Shown: in pieces, positions 1 to 7,342 of the stretch
How the letters are laid out: each line of letters begins with the position of its first letter
Position numbering within the stretch: position 1 is the stretch's first letter
Source of the DNA: Nocardioides jiangxiensis
GTDB lineage: Bacteria > Actinomycetota > Actinomycetes > Propionibacteriales > Nocardioidaceae
NCBI RefSeq assembly: GCF_030580915.1
Contig: NZ_JAUQTA010000001.1
Location: 620,001-684,000, forward strand
Length of the DNA stretch: 64,000 bases
Direction of reading: 5' to 3'
Notes under the pieces: generated by a model
The model's database searches: none
The model's input: only the letters and a program-made list of their open reading frames with translations
Told to the model about the DNA's origin: nothing
Position numbers and translations under genes: made by a program

Positions 1-12
1 CGGTGGAGTGCC

Positions 13-1212
13 TCAGGCGCGGGCGACGCCGTCGCGGCGGGCAGCCTCGGCCACGGCCGAGGAGACGGCCGGCCCCACCCGCGGGTCGAACGGACCCGGG
101 ATCACCATGTCCTCCGCGAGCGCGTCGCCGACGAGCGCAGCGAGGGCATCGGCGGCCGCGAGCTTCATGCCCTCGGTGATCGCCGTGGCCCGGACGTCGA
201 AGGCGCCGCGGAAGATGCCGGGGAACGCGAGCACGTTGTTGATCTGGTTCGGGAAGTCCGAGCGGCCGGTCGCGACGACGCGGGCGTACTTGTGCGCCAC
301 GTCGGGGTGGACCTCGGGCGTCGGGTTGGCCATCGCGAAGATGATCGCGTCGTCGGCCATCGAGGCCACGACCTCCTCCGGCACCGTGCCGCCGGAGACG
401 CCGAGGTAGACGTCGGCGCCGTCCATGGCGTCGGCGAGGGTGCCCTTGCGGCCGTTGCGGTCGGCGGTGATCTCGGCGAGCGCGCGCTTGACCGGCGTCA
501 GGTCCGAGCGGTCGGAGCTGACCACGCCGCGGCGGTCGGTGACCGCGATGTCGGTGATGCCCGCCACGATGAGGATCTTGGCGATCGCGACGCCCGCCGC
601 ACCGGCGCCGGAGATGACCACACGGGTCTCCTCGGGCTTGCGGCCGGTGAGCTTGAGGGCGTTCTTGAGTGCCGCCAGGGCGACCACGGCGGTGCCGTGC
701 TGGTCGTCGTGGAAGACCGGGATGTCGAGGCGCTCCTTGAGCCGGTCCTCGATCTCGAAGCAGCGCGGCGCGGAGATGTCCTCGAGGTTGATGCCACCGA
801 ACGACGGCGCCATGCGCACGACCGTCTCGATGATCTCCTCGGTGTCGGTGGTGTCCAGGCAGATCGGGATGCCGTCGACGCCACCGAACTGCTTGAACAG
901 GATCGCCTTGCCCTCCATGACCGGCATGGCGGCAGCCGGACCGATGTCGCCGAGGCCGAGCACCGCGGTGCCGTCGGTGACGACCGCGACCGTGTTGGGC
1001 ACCCACGTGTAGTGCTGCGTCAGCTCGGGGTTCTCGGCGATCGCGGTGCAGACGCGGGCGACACCCGGCGTGTAGGCGAGCGACAGCTCGTCGGCGCCGG
1101 CGAGCTCCACCGACGACCGGATCGCCATCTTGCCGCCTACGTGGAGGTCGAACACCGGGTCGCCGGCCAGCGGGTGGCCCTCGGACTGGACGGTGGACTC
1201 GAGCTCAGACAT
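13..1212 (-). CDS. Malic enzyme, NAD(P)-dependent
   Basis: Oxidatively decarboxylates malate to pyruvate with formation of NADH or NADPH, linking the TCA cycle to pyruvate and reducing power in the cytosol. The 399-residue product has the malic N-terminal domain (YTPGVA at 47-52, GLGDIGP at about 86-92, a catalytic-region Lys near 102) and the FHDDQHGTA motif at about 167-175. A Rossmann NAD-binding domain follows, with GAGAAG at 202-207. This short form is typical of bacterial malic enzymes without the C-terminal phosphotransacetylase domain. I chose the ATG at 1212 because similarity begins there; the frame stays open to 1314, but that extension looks like leader sequence. Cofactor preference cannot be read from the sequence. 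It is the first gene in the window and lies downstream of and parallel to sodX. Confidence 0.93.
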   Translation of the reverse strand: MSELESTVQSEGHPLAGDPVFDLHVGGKMAIRSSVELAGADELSLAYTPGVARVCTAIAENPELTQHYTWVPNTVAVVTDGTAVLGLGDIGPAAAMPVMEGKAILFKQFGGVDGIPICLDTTDTEEIIETVVRMAPSFGGINLEDISAPRCFEIEDRLKERLDIPVFHDDQHGTAVVALAALKNALKLTGRKPEETRVVISGAGAAGVAIAKILIVAGITDIAVTDRRGVVSSDRSDLTPVKRALAEITADRNGRKGTLADAMDGADVYLGVSGGTVPEEVVASMADDAIIFAMANPTPEVHPDVAHKYARVVATGRSDFPNQINNVLAFPGIFRGAFDVRATAITEGMKLAAADALAALVGDALAEDMVIPGPFDPRVGPAVSSAVAEAARRDGVARA

Positions 1213-1318
1213 TTTCGGCAAGACTTTCGGGGCGTTCGGAAGGTTCGGAAGCGCGGCTCGACGCGAATGGTGTGTCGCGGAGCTGCCAGACAGGGGTTCA
1301 CCCTCGCCCGGCATCCTT

Positions 1319-1675
1319 TCACAAGGGAGCGTGCTCCGACACGGGCGGCGGGGGAATGTGACGCATCAGGCACCTGCGGACGAGCACCCTCGCGACCGCG
1401 TGCACGTGCTCCTCCGGCACCACGCCACGGTGCCGCGAGTCCACACCTTCAGCGGCGTTGTCGCTCAGCAGCCACCAGCCCGGGGCACCCGTCCTGGTCG
1501 TACGCCGCTCGACCGCGCGCTTCACGGCGAGGGTGCCGTCGGCGAACTCCGCGAGCACCACGTCGCCCTCGCGCGCCGGACGCCCCCAGCGGACCAGGAG
1601 GCGGTCGCCCTCACGCAGGCCCGGCTCCATCGACCGTCCGCGGACGATGGCCCAGCCCCATCGACGTCCTCGCAT
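1319..1675 (-). CDS. sodX: Nickel-type superoxide dismutase maturation protease SodX (S24/S26 family)
   Basis: Small soluble signal-peptidase-like serine protease expected to remove the leader of nickel superoxide dismutase so that the N-terminal His-Cys hook can bind nickel. The 118-residue protein has the S26 nucleophile motif GRSMEP (Ser15) and the general-base Lys in LAVKRAVE (Lys52), and no membrane anchor. The ATG at 1675 is chosen because the Ser motif then sits at the usual distance from the start. The frame extends further upstream only as antisense to sodN. It is divergent from sodN with a 54-bp gap, the standard actinobacterial sodN/sodX pairing, which strongly supports the assignment. 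Confidence 0.9.
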   Translation of the reverse strand: MRGRRWGWAIVRGRSMEPGLREGDRLLVRWGRPAREGDVVLAEFADGTLAVKRAVERRTTRTGAPGWWLLSDNAAEGVDSRHRGVVPEEHVHAVARVLVRRCLMRHIPPPPVSEHAPL

Positions 1676-1714
1676 GGGGAGTAGTGTCGCAGCCACACAC
1701 CCGTGACCCCCACG

Positions 1715-1720
1715 AAGGAG
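1715..1720 (+). promoter_or_regulatory. Shine-Dalgarno AAGGAG deciding the sodN start
   Basis: AAGGAG lies 9 nt upstream of the ATG at 1730. It favours that ATG over the in-frame GTG at 1703, which has no such site. Confidence 0.75.
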
Positions 1721-1729
1721 CTGTCGAGC

Positions 1730-2122
1730 ATGCTGTTCGCCCCCACCGTCGAGGCCCAGGCCCACTGCGACCTCCCCTGCGGCGTCTACGACCCCGCCCA
1801 GGCCCGCATCGAGGCCGAGTCGATCAAGGCGCTCATCGCCAAGGTCAACGACTCCGACGACCCGGACTTCCGCACCCGCGCCATCGTCATCAAGGAGCAG
1901 CGCTCCACCCTGGTCAAGGAGCACCTGTGGGTGCTGTGGACCGACTACTTCAAGGCGCCGCACTTCGAGAAGTACCCGCAGCTCCACACCCTCATCAACG
2001 AGGCCACGAAGCTCGCGGGCGCCGGCGGCACGAAGGGCACGCTCGACGCGGCCGTCGCCGACGAGCTCCTCGCCAAGATCGACGAGATCGCCGGCATCTT
2101 CTGGGAGACCAAGAAGGCCTGA
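1730..2122 (+). CDS. sodN: Nickel superoxide dismutase
   Basis: Disproportionates superoxide to oxygen and hydrogen peroxide using a nickel centre; the family acts in the cytosol as a hexamer of four-helix bundles. The nickel hook HCDLPCGVY is at residues 12-20 of the 130-residue precursor. His12, Cys13 and Cys17 are the ligands after leader removal, leaving a mature protein of about 119 residues, the normal size. The 11-residue leader ends in EAQA just before His12, as expected for SodX cleavage. The start was set by the AAGGAG site 9 nt upstream. It is divergent from its protease gene sodX and followed by a strong hairpin terminator. Family members are commonly controlled by the nickel sensor Nur; I did not identify a clear Nur box here. 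Confidence 0.97.
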   Translation: MLFAPTVEAQAHCDLPCGVYDPAQARIEAESIKALIAKVNDSDDPDFRTRAIVIKEQRSTLVKEHLWVLWTDYFKAPHFEKYPQLHTLINEATKLAGAGGTKGTLDAAVADELLAKIDEIAGIFWETKKA

Positions 2123-2155
2123 GCCGGCAGGCGAGCTTGCTCGCCCCGGCTCGGT

Positions 2156-2189
2156 GACGGGCCCGCCTCCTCCGGGAGGCGGGCCCGTC
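2156..2189 (+). terminator. Intrinsic terminator of sodN
   Basis: A perfect 15-bp stem (GACGGGCCCGCCTCC, 2156-2170, with its complement at 2175-2189) closes a 4-nt loop 33 bp after the sodN stop. A modest T-rich stretch follows. Confidence 0.8.
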
Positions 2190-2266
2190 CGCCATTTCTC
2201 CCGCTCCGGCGAGACCGCTGTGGACGAGCGTTCGCACCACTGCCGCTCCGGGCGTCAGATGGGTGC

Positions 2267-2809
2267 ATGGACATCGACGCCCTCGTGCTCGAGCACCTGC
2301 CCCTGGTCGACCGCTGCGCCCGCCGCTTCCACGGCTGGGGCGAGCCCCACGACGACCTCGTGCAGGCCGGGCGGCTGGCCCTGCTCCTGGCCGCACGTCG
2401 CTACGACGCAGCCCGCGGCGTGCCCTTCGCGGCGTACGCCGCCCCCACCGTCCTCGGCGGCATGCGTCACCACCTGCGCGACAGGGGCGCGCTGGTCCGC
2501 ACCCCACGCGGCGCCGACCCGCTCCGCTTCGACCAGCTGGACGACGAGGCGTCGCCGGACGGCACCGACCCGGCCTACGAGGAGGCGGAGCTGCGCATGC
2601 TCCTGCAACCCCAGCTCGCGCGGCTTCGTCCGCTGGAGCGGGACGTGGTGGCCCTCCGGTTCCTCGACACACTGACCCAGGACGAGGTCGCGGGACGGCT
2701 CGGCATCAGCCAGGCGCAGGTCTCCCGCGTGCAGGCGCGGGCACTGACCCGACTGCGCCGGAGGCTCGGCGCCCCGGCCGTCAGCCCTCCGACGACGCCA
2801 GGTGGCTGA
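2267..2809 (+). CDS. SigB/F/G-like sigma-70 factor lacking most of region 3
   Basis: RNA polymerase sigma factor of 180 residues. Region 2 (about residues 8-75) resembles the SigB/SigF/SigG group, with the HDDLVQAGRLALLLAARRYD core and the GVPFAAYAAPTVLGGMRHHL recognition helix. Region 4 (about 125-170) has a clear helix-turn-helix, QDEVAGRLGISQAQVSRVQ. SigF-type factors are usually about 260 residues; here only some 40 residues join regions 2 and 4, so most of region 3 is missing. No anti-sigma or anti-anti-sigma gene is adjacent, unlike many SigF loci. The 3' end overlaps the convergent membrane-protein gene by 29 bp. Its regulon and stimulus are unknown; general stress or osmotic response is only a family-level guess. 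Confidence 0.85.
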   Translation: MDIDALVLEHLPLVDRCARRFHGWGEPHDDLVQAGRLALLLAARRYDAARGVPFAAYAAPTVLGGMRHHLRDRGALVRTPRGADPLRFDQLDDEASPDGTDPAYEEAELRMLLQPQLARLRPLERDVVALRFLDTLTQDEVAGRLGISQAQVSRVQARALTRLRRRLGAPAVSPPTTPGG

Positions 2810-3188
2810 TCGACCTCGGGTGGAAGATCCCGACAAGGACGACGAGCGTGACCGCCGCGAGCAGCCAGGCGACGATGTGGTCGGTCCGGTCGGAGTGGGC
2901 GTCGGTGGCGAAGTTGTAGGCCAGGCCGAGCTGCACGAGCTGCGCCATGACGATCGGGCTGCGGGCCCACGACCGGCTGCGGCGCAGCGCCATCCCGCAC
3001 GCGGCGAGCATCAGGCCCCACAGGGCGAAGAACGCCAGGGTCGTCCACCCCATGGCCGACCGGGTACTGTCGAAGGTCACGGCCTGCACGACCGCAAGGG
3101 CCGCGAAGCACACCGCTTCGAGCAGCACGACCAGTGCCGCGACGGTCAGCGGACGCGGTACGACGGAGTTTTCAGCGGTAGCAGGCAC
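2781..3188 (-). CDS. Four-helix membrane protein of unknown function
   Basis: A 135-residue protein with four predicted membrane helices, at about residues 13-38, 47-67, 76-94 and 103-123. It has arginine-rich cytoplasmic turns (RRSRSWAR near 69) and a short polar C-terminus. It resembles small actinobacterial integral membrane proteins of unassigned function. It is convergent with, and overlaps by 29 bp, the sigma factor at 2267, and is divergent from whiB1. I do not recognise a more specific family. Confidence 0.75.
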   Translation of the reverse strand: MPATAENSVVPRPLTVAALVVLLEAVCFAALAVVQAVTFDSTRSAMGWTTLAFFALWGLMLAACGMALRRSRSWARSPIVMAQLVQLGLAYNFATDAHSDRTDHIVAWLLAAVTLVVLVGIFHPRSISHLASSEG

Positions 3189-3270
3189 GGTCTCAATCTA
3201 CTTGTGACCAAAGTGACGGCCGATAGGGGTTGTCGTCCGATGGAACTCTTGCCAACCTTGCGTGTGCATT

Positions 3271-3286
3271 CGTGAAAGAATTCACG
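3271..3286 (+). promoter_or_regulatory. CRP-like palindrome upstream of whiB1
   Basis: CGTGA-N6-TCACG, a perfect inverted repeat, has the GTGA-N6-TCAC core of CRP-family sites. It lies 85-100 bp upstream of the whiB1 GTG start. In M. tuberculosis the whiB1 promoter is bound by the CRP homologue Rv3676. That this site serves the same role here is inference. Confidence 0.5.
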
Positions 3287-3370
3287 AGGCCACCTCATCT
3301 TCTCTGCGCGTCAGCGCCTCCACCGAGGCCTCGCGCCCACCCCAGCAAACCAAAGGGAGTACACCCAGCC

Positions 3371-3622
3371 GTGGATTGGCGTCACGAATCTGCCTGCCTC
3401 GACGAGGACCCGGAGCTGTTCTTCCCGATCGGAAACACCGGCCCGGCGATCCTCCAGATCGAGGAGGCCAAGCAGGTGTGCCGTCGCTGCGACGTGCGCG
3501 AGCAGTGCCTCGCCTGGGCCCTCGAGGCCGGTCAGGACCACGGTGTGTGGGGAGGCCTGAGCGAGGACGAGCGCCGTGCGCTCAAGCGGCGCAACGCGCG
3601 TGCCCGCGTGCGCACCGCCTGA
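3371..3622 (+). CDS. whiB1: WhiB1-type iron-sulphur transcription regulator
   Basis: Small [4Fe-4S] regulator of the WhiB-like family; WhiB1 is an essential, nitric-oxide-sensitive transcription factor that binds sigma region 4 in mycobacteria. The 83-residue protein has the four cluster cysteines (ACLDEDPELF, then CRRCDVREQC), the VWGGLSEDERR turn and a basic C-terminal tail (LKRRNARARVR). Length and sequence match WhiB1 closely (84 residues in M. tuberculosis). The GTG at 3371 is preceded by AAAGGGAG (3352-3359) and starts with VDWRHESAC, the family N-terminus; the longer open frame upstream is promoter DNA. It sits tail-to-tail with pdtaS, as in M. tuberculosis (Rv3219/Rv3220c). A CRP-like palindrome lies upstream. 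Confidence 0.96.
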   Translation: MDWRHESACLDEDPELFFPIGNTGPAILQIEEAKQVCRRCDVREQCLAWALEAGQDHGVWGGLSEDERRALKRRNARARVRTA

Positions 3623-3640
3623 CCCCAGCAGTACGACGGC

Positions 3641-5143
3641 TCATCCGAGCCGCTGAGCGACCGGTACGTCGATCTCGACGCGCGTGCCGGTCGCTGTCGC
3701 GTGTGCCGCCCCCAGCGTGAGCTGCCCGTCGAGCTCGGACTCGACCAGCGTCCGGACGATCGAGAGCCCGAGGCTCGTCGACCGGTCCGGGTCGAATCCC
3801 TCCGGGAGCCCGACGCCGTCGTCCTCGATGACGAGGCGCAGGCGGCCGACGAGGCGGCGCGCCTCGACGGTGATCCGGCCGACCCGGTCGGTCTCCGGTA
3901 CGGCGAGCTGCCGATAGCCGTGCTCGACGGCGTTCTGCAGGACCTCGGTGAGCACCATCGCGAGCGGCGTGGCGATGTCGGAGTTGAGCACGCCGAAGCT
4001 GCCCTCCCGGCGTACGGCGACGGCGTGGCCGATCCCGCCCACGTCGGCGACCATCCGCCCCAGCCGGTCCGCGATCTCGTCGAACGCGACGTGCTCCTCG
4101 TCCGTGTGACTGAGCGTCTCGTGGACGAGAGCGATCGAGCCGACCCGGCGCACGGCCTCCTCCAGCGCCAGCCGGGCATCGTCGTTGCCCATGCGTCGGG
4201 CCTGGAGCCTCAGCAGTGCGGCGACGGTCTGCAGGTTGTTCTTCACGCGGTGGTGGATCTCGCGGATCGTCGCGTCCTTCGTGACCAGCTCGCGGTCGCG
4301 GCGGCGGAGGTCGGTGACGTCGCGGACGAGGATCACTCCCCCGACGGCGGCGCCGTCGGGCTTGAGCGGCAGGGACCGCAGGATCAGGGCCACTCCGTCG
4401 GAGGCGACCTCGGTGTCACGCGCGACGAGCCCGCCGAGCACGGCGCTGAGCGTCTCCTCGTCGGGACGGTCGCGCGGGGGCACGAGGCTCCGGGTGAGCT
4501 CGGCGAGATTCCGGCCCACGAGGTCGCCCGCGTGGCCCAGGCGACGGTAGACCGACAGCGCGTTGGGCGAGGCGTAGCTGACCCGTCCCCCGGTGTCCAG
4601 GCGGATGAAGCCGTCACCCACACGCGGAGTGTCGGCGTGGTCGCTGCGCTGGCCGGGGACCGGGAACGCGCCACGGGTGATCATCCGGGTGAGCTCGCCG
4701 GCCGTCTGGGTGTAGGTGAGCTCCAGGTGTGACGGCGTCCGCACGCCGAGCAGGTTCGTGTTGCGGGCGATCACGGCGAGCACGCGGTCGCCCTGACGCA
4801 CCGGGATCGTCTCCACCCGCACAGGGACGTCGTAGACCCACTCGGGGTCGCCGCCCTCCCGGGTCAGCCGGCCGGTCTCGTACGCCGTGTCGAGGAGCTT
4901 GCGCCTGCCCTTCGGGACGAAGGTGCCCGCCACGTCGTCGAGGAGCGCGGTGGGACCGGTCGTGGGCCGCTGCTGCGCGCCGGCCCAGAACCCACGCCCC
5001 TCGCGGTCGGGAAGCCAGAGCACGAGGTCGGCGAAGGAGAGGTCCGCGACGATCTGCCAGTCGGCCACCAGCAGGTGCAGCCAGGCGAGCTCGTCGTTGT
5101 CGAGATCGGTGTGGGCCCGGGCGATCTCGTCGAGGGTCGGCAT
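3641..5143 (-). CDS. pdtaS: PdtaS-type sensor histidine kinase
   Basis: Soluble sensor kinase of the HisKA_2/HWE type. In mycobacteria PdtaS phosphorylates the RNA-binding antiterminator PdtaR and responds to copper and nitric oxide. The 500-residue product has an N-terminal GAF-like domain (about 1-150), a PAS-like domain (about 175-280), and the phospho-acceptor segment EIHHRVKNNLQ, with the His pair at 297-298. The ATPase domain has the N-box EVLQNAVEHG (Asn404) and the G-box EDDGVGLP. No membrane helices are visible. The ATG at 5143 starts MPTLDEIARAH, the usual N-terminus; the frame stays open further upstream only as antisense to the DUF2785 gene. Convergent with whiB1, which repeats the mycobacterial order. 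The partner PdtaR is not in this window. Confidence 0.93.
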   Translation of the reverse strand: MPTLDEIARAHTDLDNDELAWLHLLVADWQIVADLSFADLVLWLPDREGRGFWAGAQQRPTTGPTALLDDVAGTFVPKGRRKLLDTAYETGRLTREGGDPEWVYDVPVRVETIPVRQGDRVLAVIARNTNLLGVRTPSHLELTYTQTAGELTRMITRGAFPVPGQRSDHADTPRVGDGFIRLDTGGRVSYASPNALSVYRRLGHAGDLVGRNLAELTRSLVPPRDRPDEETLSAVLGGLVARDTEVASDGVALILRSLPLKPDGAAVGGVILVRDVTDLRRRDRELVTKDATIREIHHRVKNNLQTVAALLRLQARRMGNDDARLALEEAVRRVGSIALVHETLSHTDEEHVAFDEIADRLGRMVADVGGIGHAVAVRREGSFGVLNSDIATPLAMVLTEVLQNAVEHGYRQLAVPETDRVGRITVEARRLVGRLRLVIEDDGVGLPEGFDPDRSTSLGLSIVRTLVESELDGQLTLGAAHATATGTRVEIDVPVAQRLG

Positions 5144-5218
5144 GGCCCGAGAGTACGACCCCCGATAGTCCCGGAAGCCAATTCGCACGGTGTCGGACCC
5201 CGCTGGCACGATAGGAAC

Positions 5219-6022
5219 ATGCCGCCTCTGCCGACGGACCGTCCCCTGGACGACGTGACCGCCGAGCTGACGGGGCTTCTCGGGAGCACTGACCCTGTCG
5301 CGCGCATCCGTGAGGCCTACCGTCGACTCTCGACGTGGATCCAGGAGGGCGCCTACGACGATGTCCTCGCGGGCCTGGGCGACGGCATGGCCGTCGGCCT
5401 CGAGGTGGGGCTGGGCCAGAGCGAGGACGACAGCGTCTTCCGTCGCAGCTGGACAGCGAAGGTCCTGGCGGACTGCATCGCGCGCGACAACGCCGCGGGG
5501 CTGCTCTCCTCGCGCCAGGTGCTGCTGTGGGGTGACCGGATCGCCACCTGGCTGGTCCGTGAGCGCGACCTGCGCGGCCATGTCGGACCCAAGGGGGCGG
5601 CCCTGGCCGTCGCGCACGGCGCTGACGCCATCGCCGAGCTGGCCTGCTCGAGCCACTTCGGCCTCCCGGAGCTGACCGTGCTCCTCGACGTGGTCGCCGA
5701 CCGGCTGCTGCTGCCGACCGGCCTCCGCCTCGTCGCGGGCGAGCCGGACCGTCTCGCCCGCGCGACCGTCGCGGTCCTGGCCCGCGACCTGGTCCCCCTG
5801 GGCCTCCTCGAGCCGTGGATCGCCCGGCTGGCCAATGGCGCCGTCGCGGTCGATCCCGAGGGGGCCGTCGCGTGCCGGGCCTTCAACACACAGTCGTTCC
5901 TGCGCGCCCTCTACCTGCAGGTGGCGCACGGCCCGGTGCGACCGGCCGTCCGGTCCGACCTGCTGCTGGTCATCGTCGAGGCACTGCGCGAGACCACCCC
6001 GGAGCTCCGCGCAGCGCGCTGA
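5219..6022 (+). CDS. DUF2785 family protein
   Basis: A 267-residue helical, HEAT-like protein of the DUF2785 family. Conserved elements include the DPVARIREAYRRLSTWI segment, GLGQSEDDSVFRRSWTAKVL and a later LARDLVPLGLLEPWI stretch. It has no signal peptide or membrane helix and no recognisable catalytic motif. The ATG at 5219 was chosen because it matches the family N-terminus, although the AGGA upstream is unusually close. It is divergent from pdtaS with a 75-bp gap and ends in front of a bidirectional-looking hairpin. Function unknown. Confidence 0.8.
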   Translation: MPPLPTDRPLDDVTAELTGLLGSTDPVARIREAYRRLSTWIQEGAYDDVLAGLGDGMAVGLEVGLGQSEDDSVFRRSWTAKVLADCIARDNAAGLLSSRQVLLWGDRIATWLVRERDLRGHVGPKGAALAVAHGADAIAELACSSHFGLPELTVLLDVVADRLLLPTGLRLVAGEPDRLARATVAVLARDLVPLGLLEPWIARLANGAVAVDPEGAVACRAFNTQSFLRALYLQVAHGPVRPAVRSDLLLVIVEALRETTPELRAAR

Positions 6023-6122
6023 CGCCGCAGCCGTCGCGCGTCCCCCGATCCGCGCCTGGCGGGCCGGTGAACGCCGGCGTCCGGACCGCCGCGGCTCGGC
6101 CGGAGGTGCCCCTGAAATGCGA

Positions 6123-6152
6123 CGAACCCCCGGAGCAGTGCTCGGGGGTTCG
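6123..6152. terminator. Bidirectional hairpin between DUF2785 and bL37 genes
   Basis: CGAACCCCC (6123-6131) pairs with GGGGGTTCG (6144-6152), with an inner GAGCA/TGCTC stem. It sits between convergent genes and could end both transcripts. Confidence 0.6.
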
Positions 6153-6175
6153 GGCGCTTGCGCTGAGTACGGGAC

Positions 6176-6250
6176 TCAGGCGTTGGGGCGCTTGCCGTGG
6201 TTCGCGCCCTTCTTCTTGCGAGCGCGGCGCTTGCGGCCGGTCTTGCCCAT
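6176..6250 (-). CDS. Ribosomal protein bL37-like, 24 residues
   Basis: A tiny, extremely basic peptide: MGKTGRKRRARKKKG, then ANHGKRPNA. It matches, as I recall it, the 24-residue 50S subunit protein bL37 found in mycobacterial ribosomes, including the HGKRPN end. A perfect AGGAGG (6257-6262) lies 6 nt upstream of the ATG, the strongest ribosome-binding site seen nearby, so translation is well supported despite the length. It lies directly downstream of rsrA on the same strand (89-bp gap) and ends at a hairpin. An alternative is another small basic nucleic-acid-binding peptide, but length and end motif favour bL37. Confidence 0.82.
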   Translation of the reverse strand: MGKTGRKRRARKKKGANHGKRPNA

Positions 6251-6339
6251 GGGGATCCTCCTCGATCGCGGAACGGCTCATCTTCCCAGACGACTGCGTC
6301 TGGGTCGAATCGGGTGAGCCGGGGCGGCCCGTCAGGGCC

Positions 6340-6621
6340 TCAGTCGGTGGTGGTGATCCGCACCTGGACCTCACGCAGCTGCACGAGGACACGCGCGCGG
6401 AGGCCCTCCGGCGCCGACTCGTGGCATGAGCGGGCGACGACCTGCTTCACGGTGCGCTCGAGGTCGTACTTCTTCAGACAGGGGCCGCACTCGTCGAGAT
6501 GGTGGCGGACCGCGCTGCAGTCGGCCTCGTCGAGCTCGTTGTCGAGGAAGAAGACGATGCGCTCGAGGTAGTCGGCACAGTCCTCGGTGCGGGGCTGGCC
6601 CTGGGGCTCCGGGGCGCTCAC
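6340..6621 (-). CDS. rsrA: Anti-sigma factor RsrA/RshA (zinc, redox-sensing)
   Basis: Holds SigR inactive under reducing conditions; disulphide stress oxidises its cysteines, releases zinc and frees the sigma factor. The 93-residue protein carries the ZAS motif HxxxCxxC (His41, Cys45, Cys48) and an N-terminal Cys15 in [10 protein letters not shown], the ligand set of RsrA. Extra cysteines occur at 35 and 66. The start ATG overlaps the sigR stop (ATGA), so the two proteins are translationally coupled. Mycobacterial homologue: RshA. Confidence 0.95.
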   Translation of the reverse strand: MSAPEPQGQPRTEDCADYLERIVFFLDNELDEADCSAVRHHLDECGPCLKKYDLERTVKQVVARSCHESAPEGLRARVLVQLREVQVRITTTD

Positions 6622-7229
6622 GACACGACCTCCTCACGGGTCAGGCCGAACATGTCGTTCTCGCGGACGTAGTCCTCGAGGAGCGTGCGCAGCTGGCGGC
6701 GACCGCGGTGCAGTCGCGACATCACGGTGCCGATCGGAGTGTCCATGATCTCCGCGATCTCCTTGTACGGGAATCCCTCGACGTCGGCGAGGTAGACAGC
6801 CAGACGGAACTCCTCGGGCAGGCGCTGCAACGCGTCCTTCACCTGGGAGTCGGGGAGGTGCTCGAGCGCCTCGTGCTCAGCAGACTTCAGCCCCGACGAC
6901 GTGTGCGACTCGGCGCGTGCGAGCTGCCAGTCCTCCACGTCCTCGGACATCGACTGCTTCGGCTCCCGCTGCTTCTTGCGGTAGCTGTTGATGAAGGTGT
7001 TCGTCAGGATCCGGTACAGCCAGGCCTTGAGGTTCGTCCCCGGCTTGAACTGGTGGAACGCGGCGAACGCCTTCGCGAACGTCTCCTGGACCAGGTCCTC
7101 CGCGTCGGCCGGGTTGCGGGTCATGCGCAGCGCCGCCGAGTAGAGCTGGTCGAGGTAGGGCAGGGCGTCTCGCTCGAAGCGGAGCGATCGCTCGGCCTCG
7201 GTCTCGTTGTCAGGAACCACGTCAGTCAT
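6618..7229 (-). CDS. sigR: ECF sigma factor SigR/SigH, disulphide and heat stress
   Basis: Directs RNA polymerase to thiol-oxidative stress promoters (thioredoxin, mycothiol and protein quality control genes in relatives). The 203-residue product has region 2 ([20 protein letters not shown] and [19 protein letters not shown]) and region 4 ([19 protein letters not shown], then [14 protein letters not shown]). The start is uncertain. ATG 7229 has GGGAGG only 2 nt upstream, whereas an in-frame GTG at 7220 would be spaced 11 nt. The frame also stays open upstream through GTG and TTG codons (N-terminal VNAVLDRSS), which could encode a longer isoform like the SigR' of Streptomyces. It forms an operon with rsrA. 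Confidence 0.95.
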   Translation of the reverse strand: MTDVVPDNETEAERSLRFERDALPYLDQLYSAALRMTRNPADAEDLVQETFAKAFAAFHQFKPGTNLKAWLYRILTNTFINSYRKKQREPKQSMSEDVEDWQLARAESHTSSGLKSAEHEALEHLPDSQVKDALQRLPEEFRLAVYLADVEGFPYKEIAEIMDTPIGTVMSRLHRGRRQLRTLLEDYVRENDMFGLTREEVVS

Positions 7230-7293
7230 CGCCTCCCAGAATAGGTCAGCGCTCAGCGACGAGCGGTCGAGTACGGCGTTCACGTCGATGCTC

Positions 7294-7319
7294 AACGGCG
7301 GCTGTGCCCGATTTCTTCC
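7294..7319 (-). promoter_or_regulatory. Candidate SigR-dependent autoregulatory promoter
   Basis: On the minus strand GGAAG (7315-7319) is separated by exactly 18 nt from GTT (7294-7296). SigR/SigH promoters read GGAAT-N18-GTT, so there is one mismatch. It sits 65 bp upstream of the sigR ATG, where positive autoregulation is expected. Confidence 0.5.
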
Positions 7320-7342
7320 GACTTCCTCCGTCGCCGGACGCG

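Noticed and set aside
292-2157. Long open frame of 621 codons on the plus strand across malic enzyme and sodX
   Set aside because: It is antisense to two well-supported genes, lacks any recognisable domain and has the His/Arg/Asp-rich composition typical of shadow frames in GC-rich DNA.
5144-5929. Upstream extension of the pdtaS frame
   Set aside because: It is entirely antisense to the DUF2785 gene, and the family N-terminus begins at the ATG at 5143.
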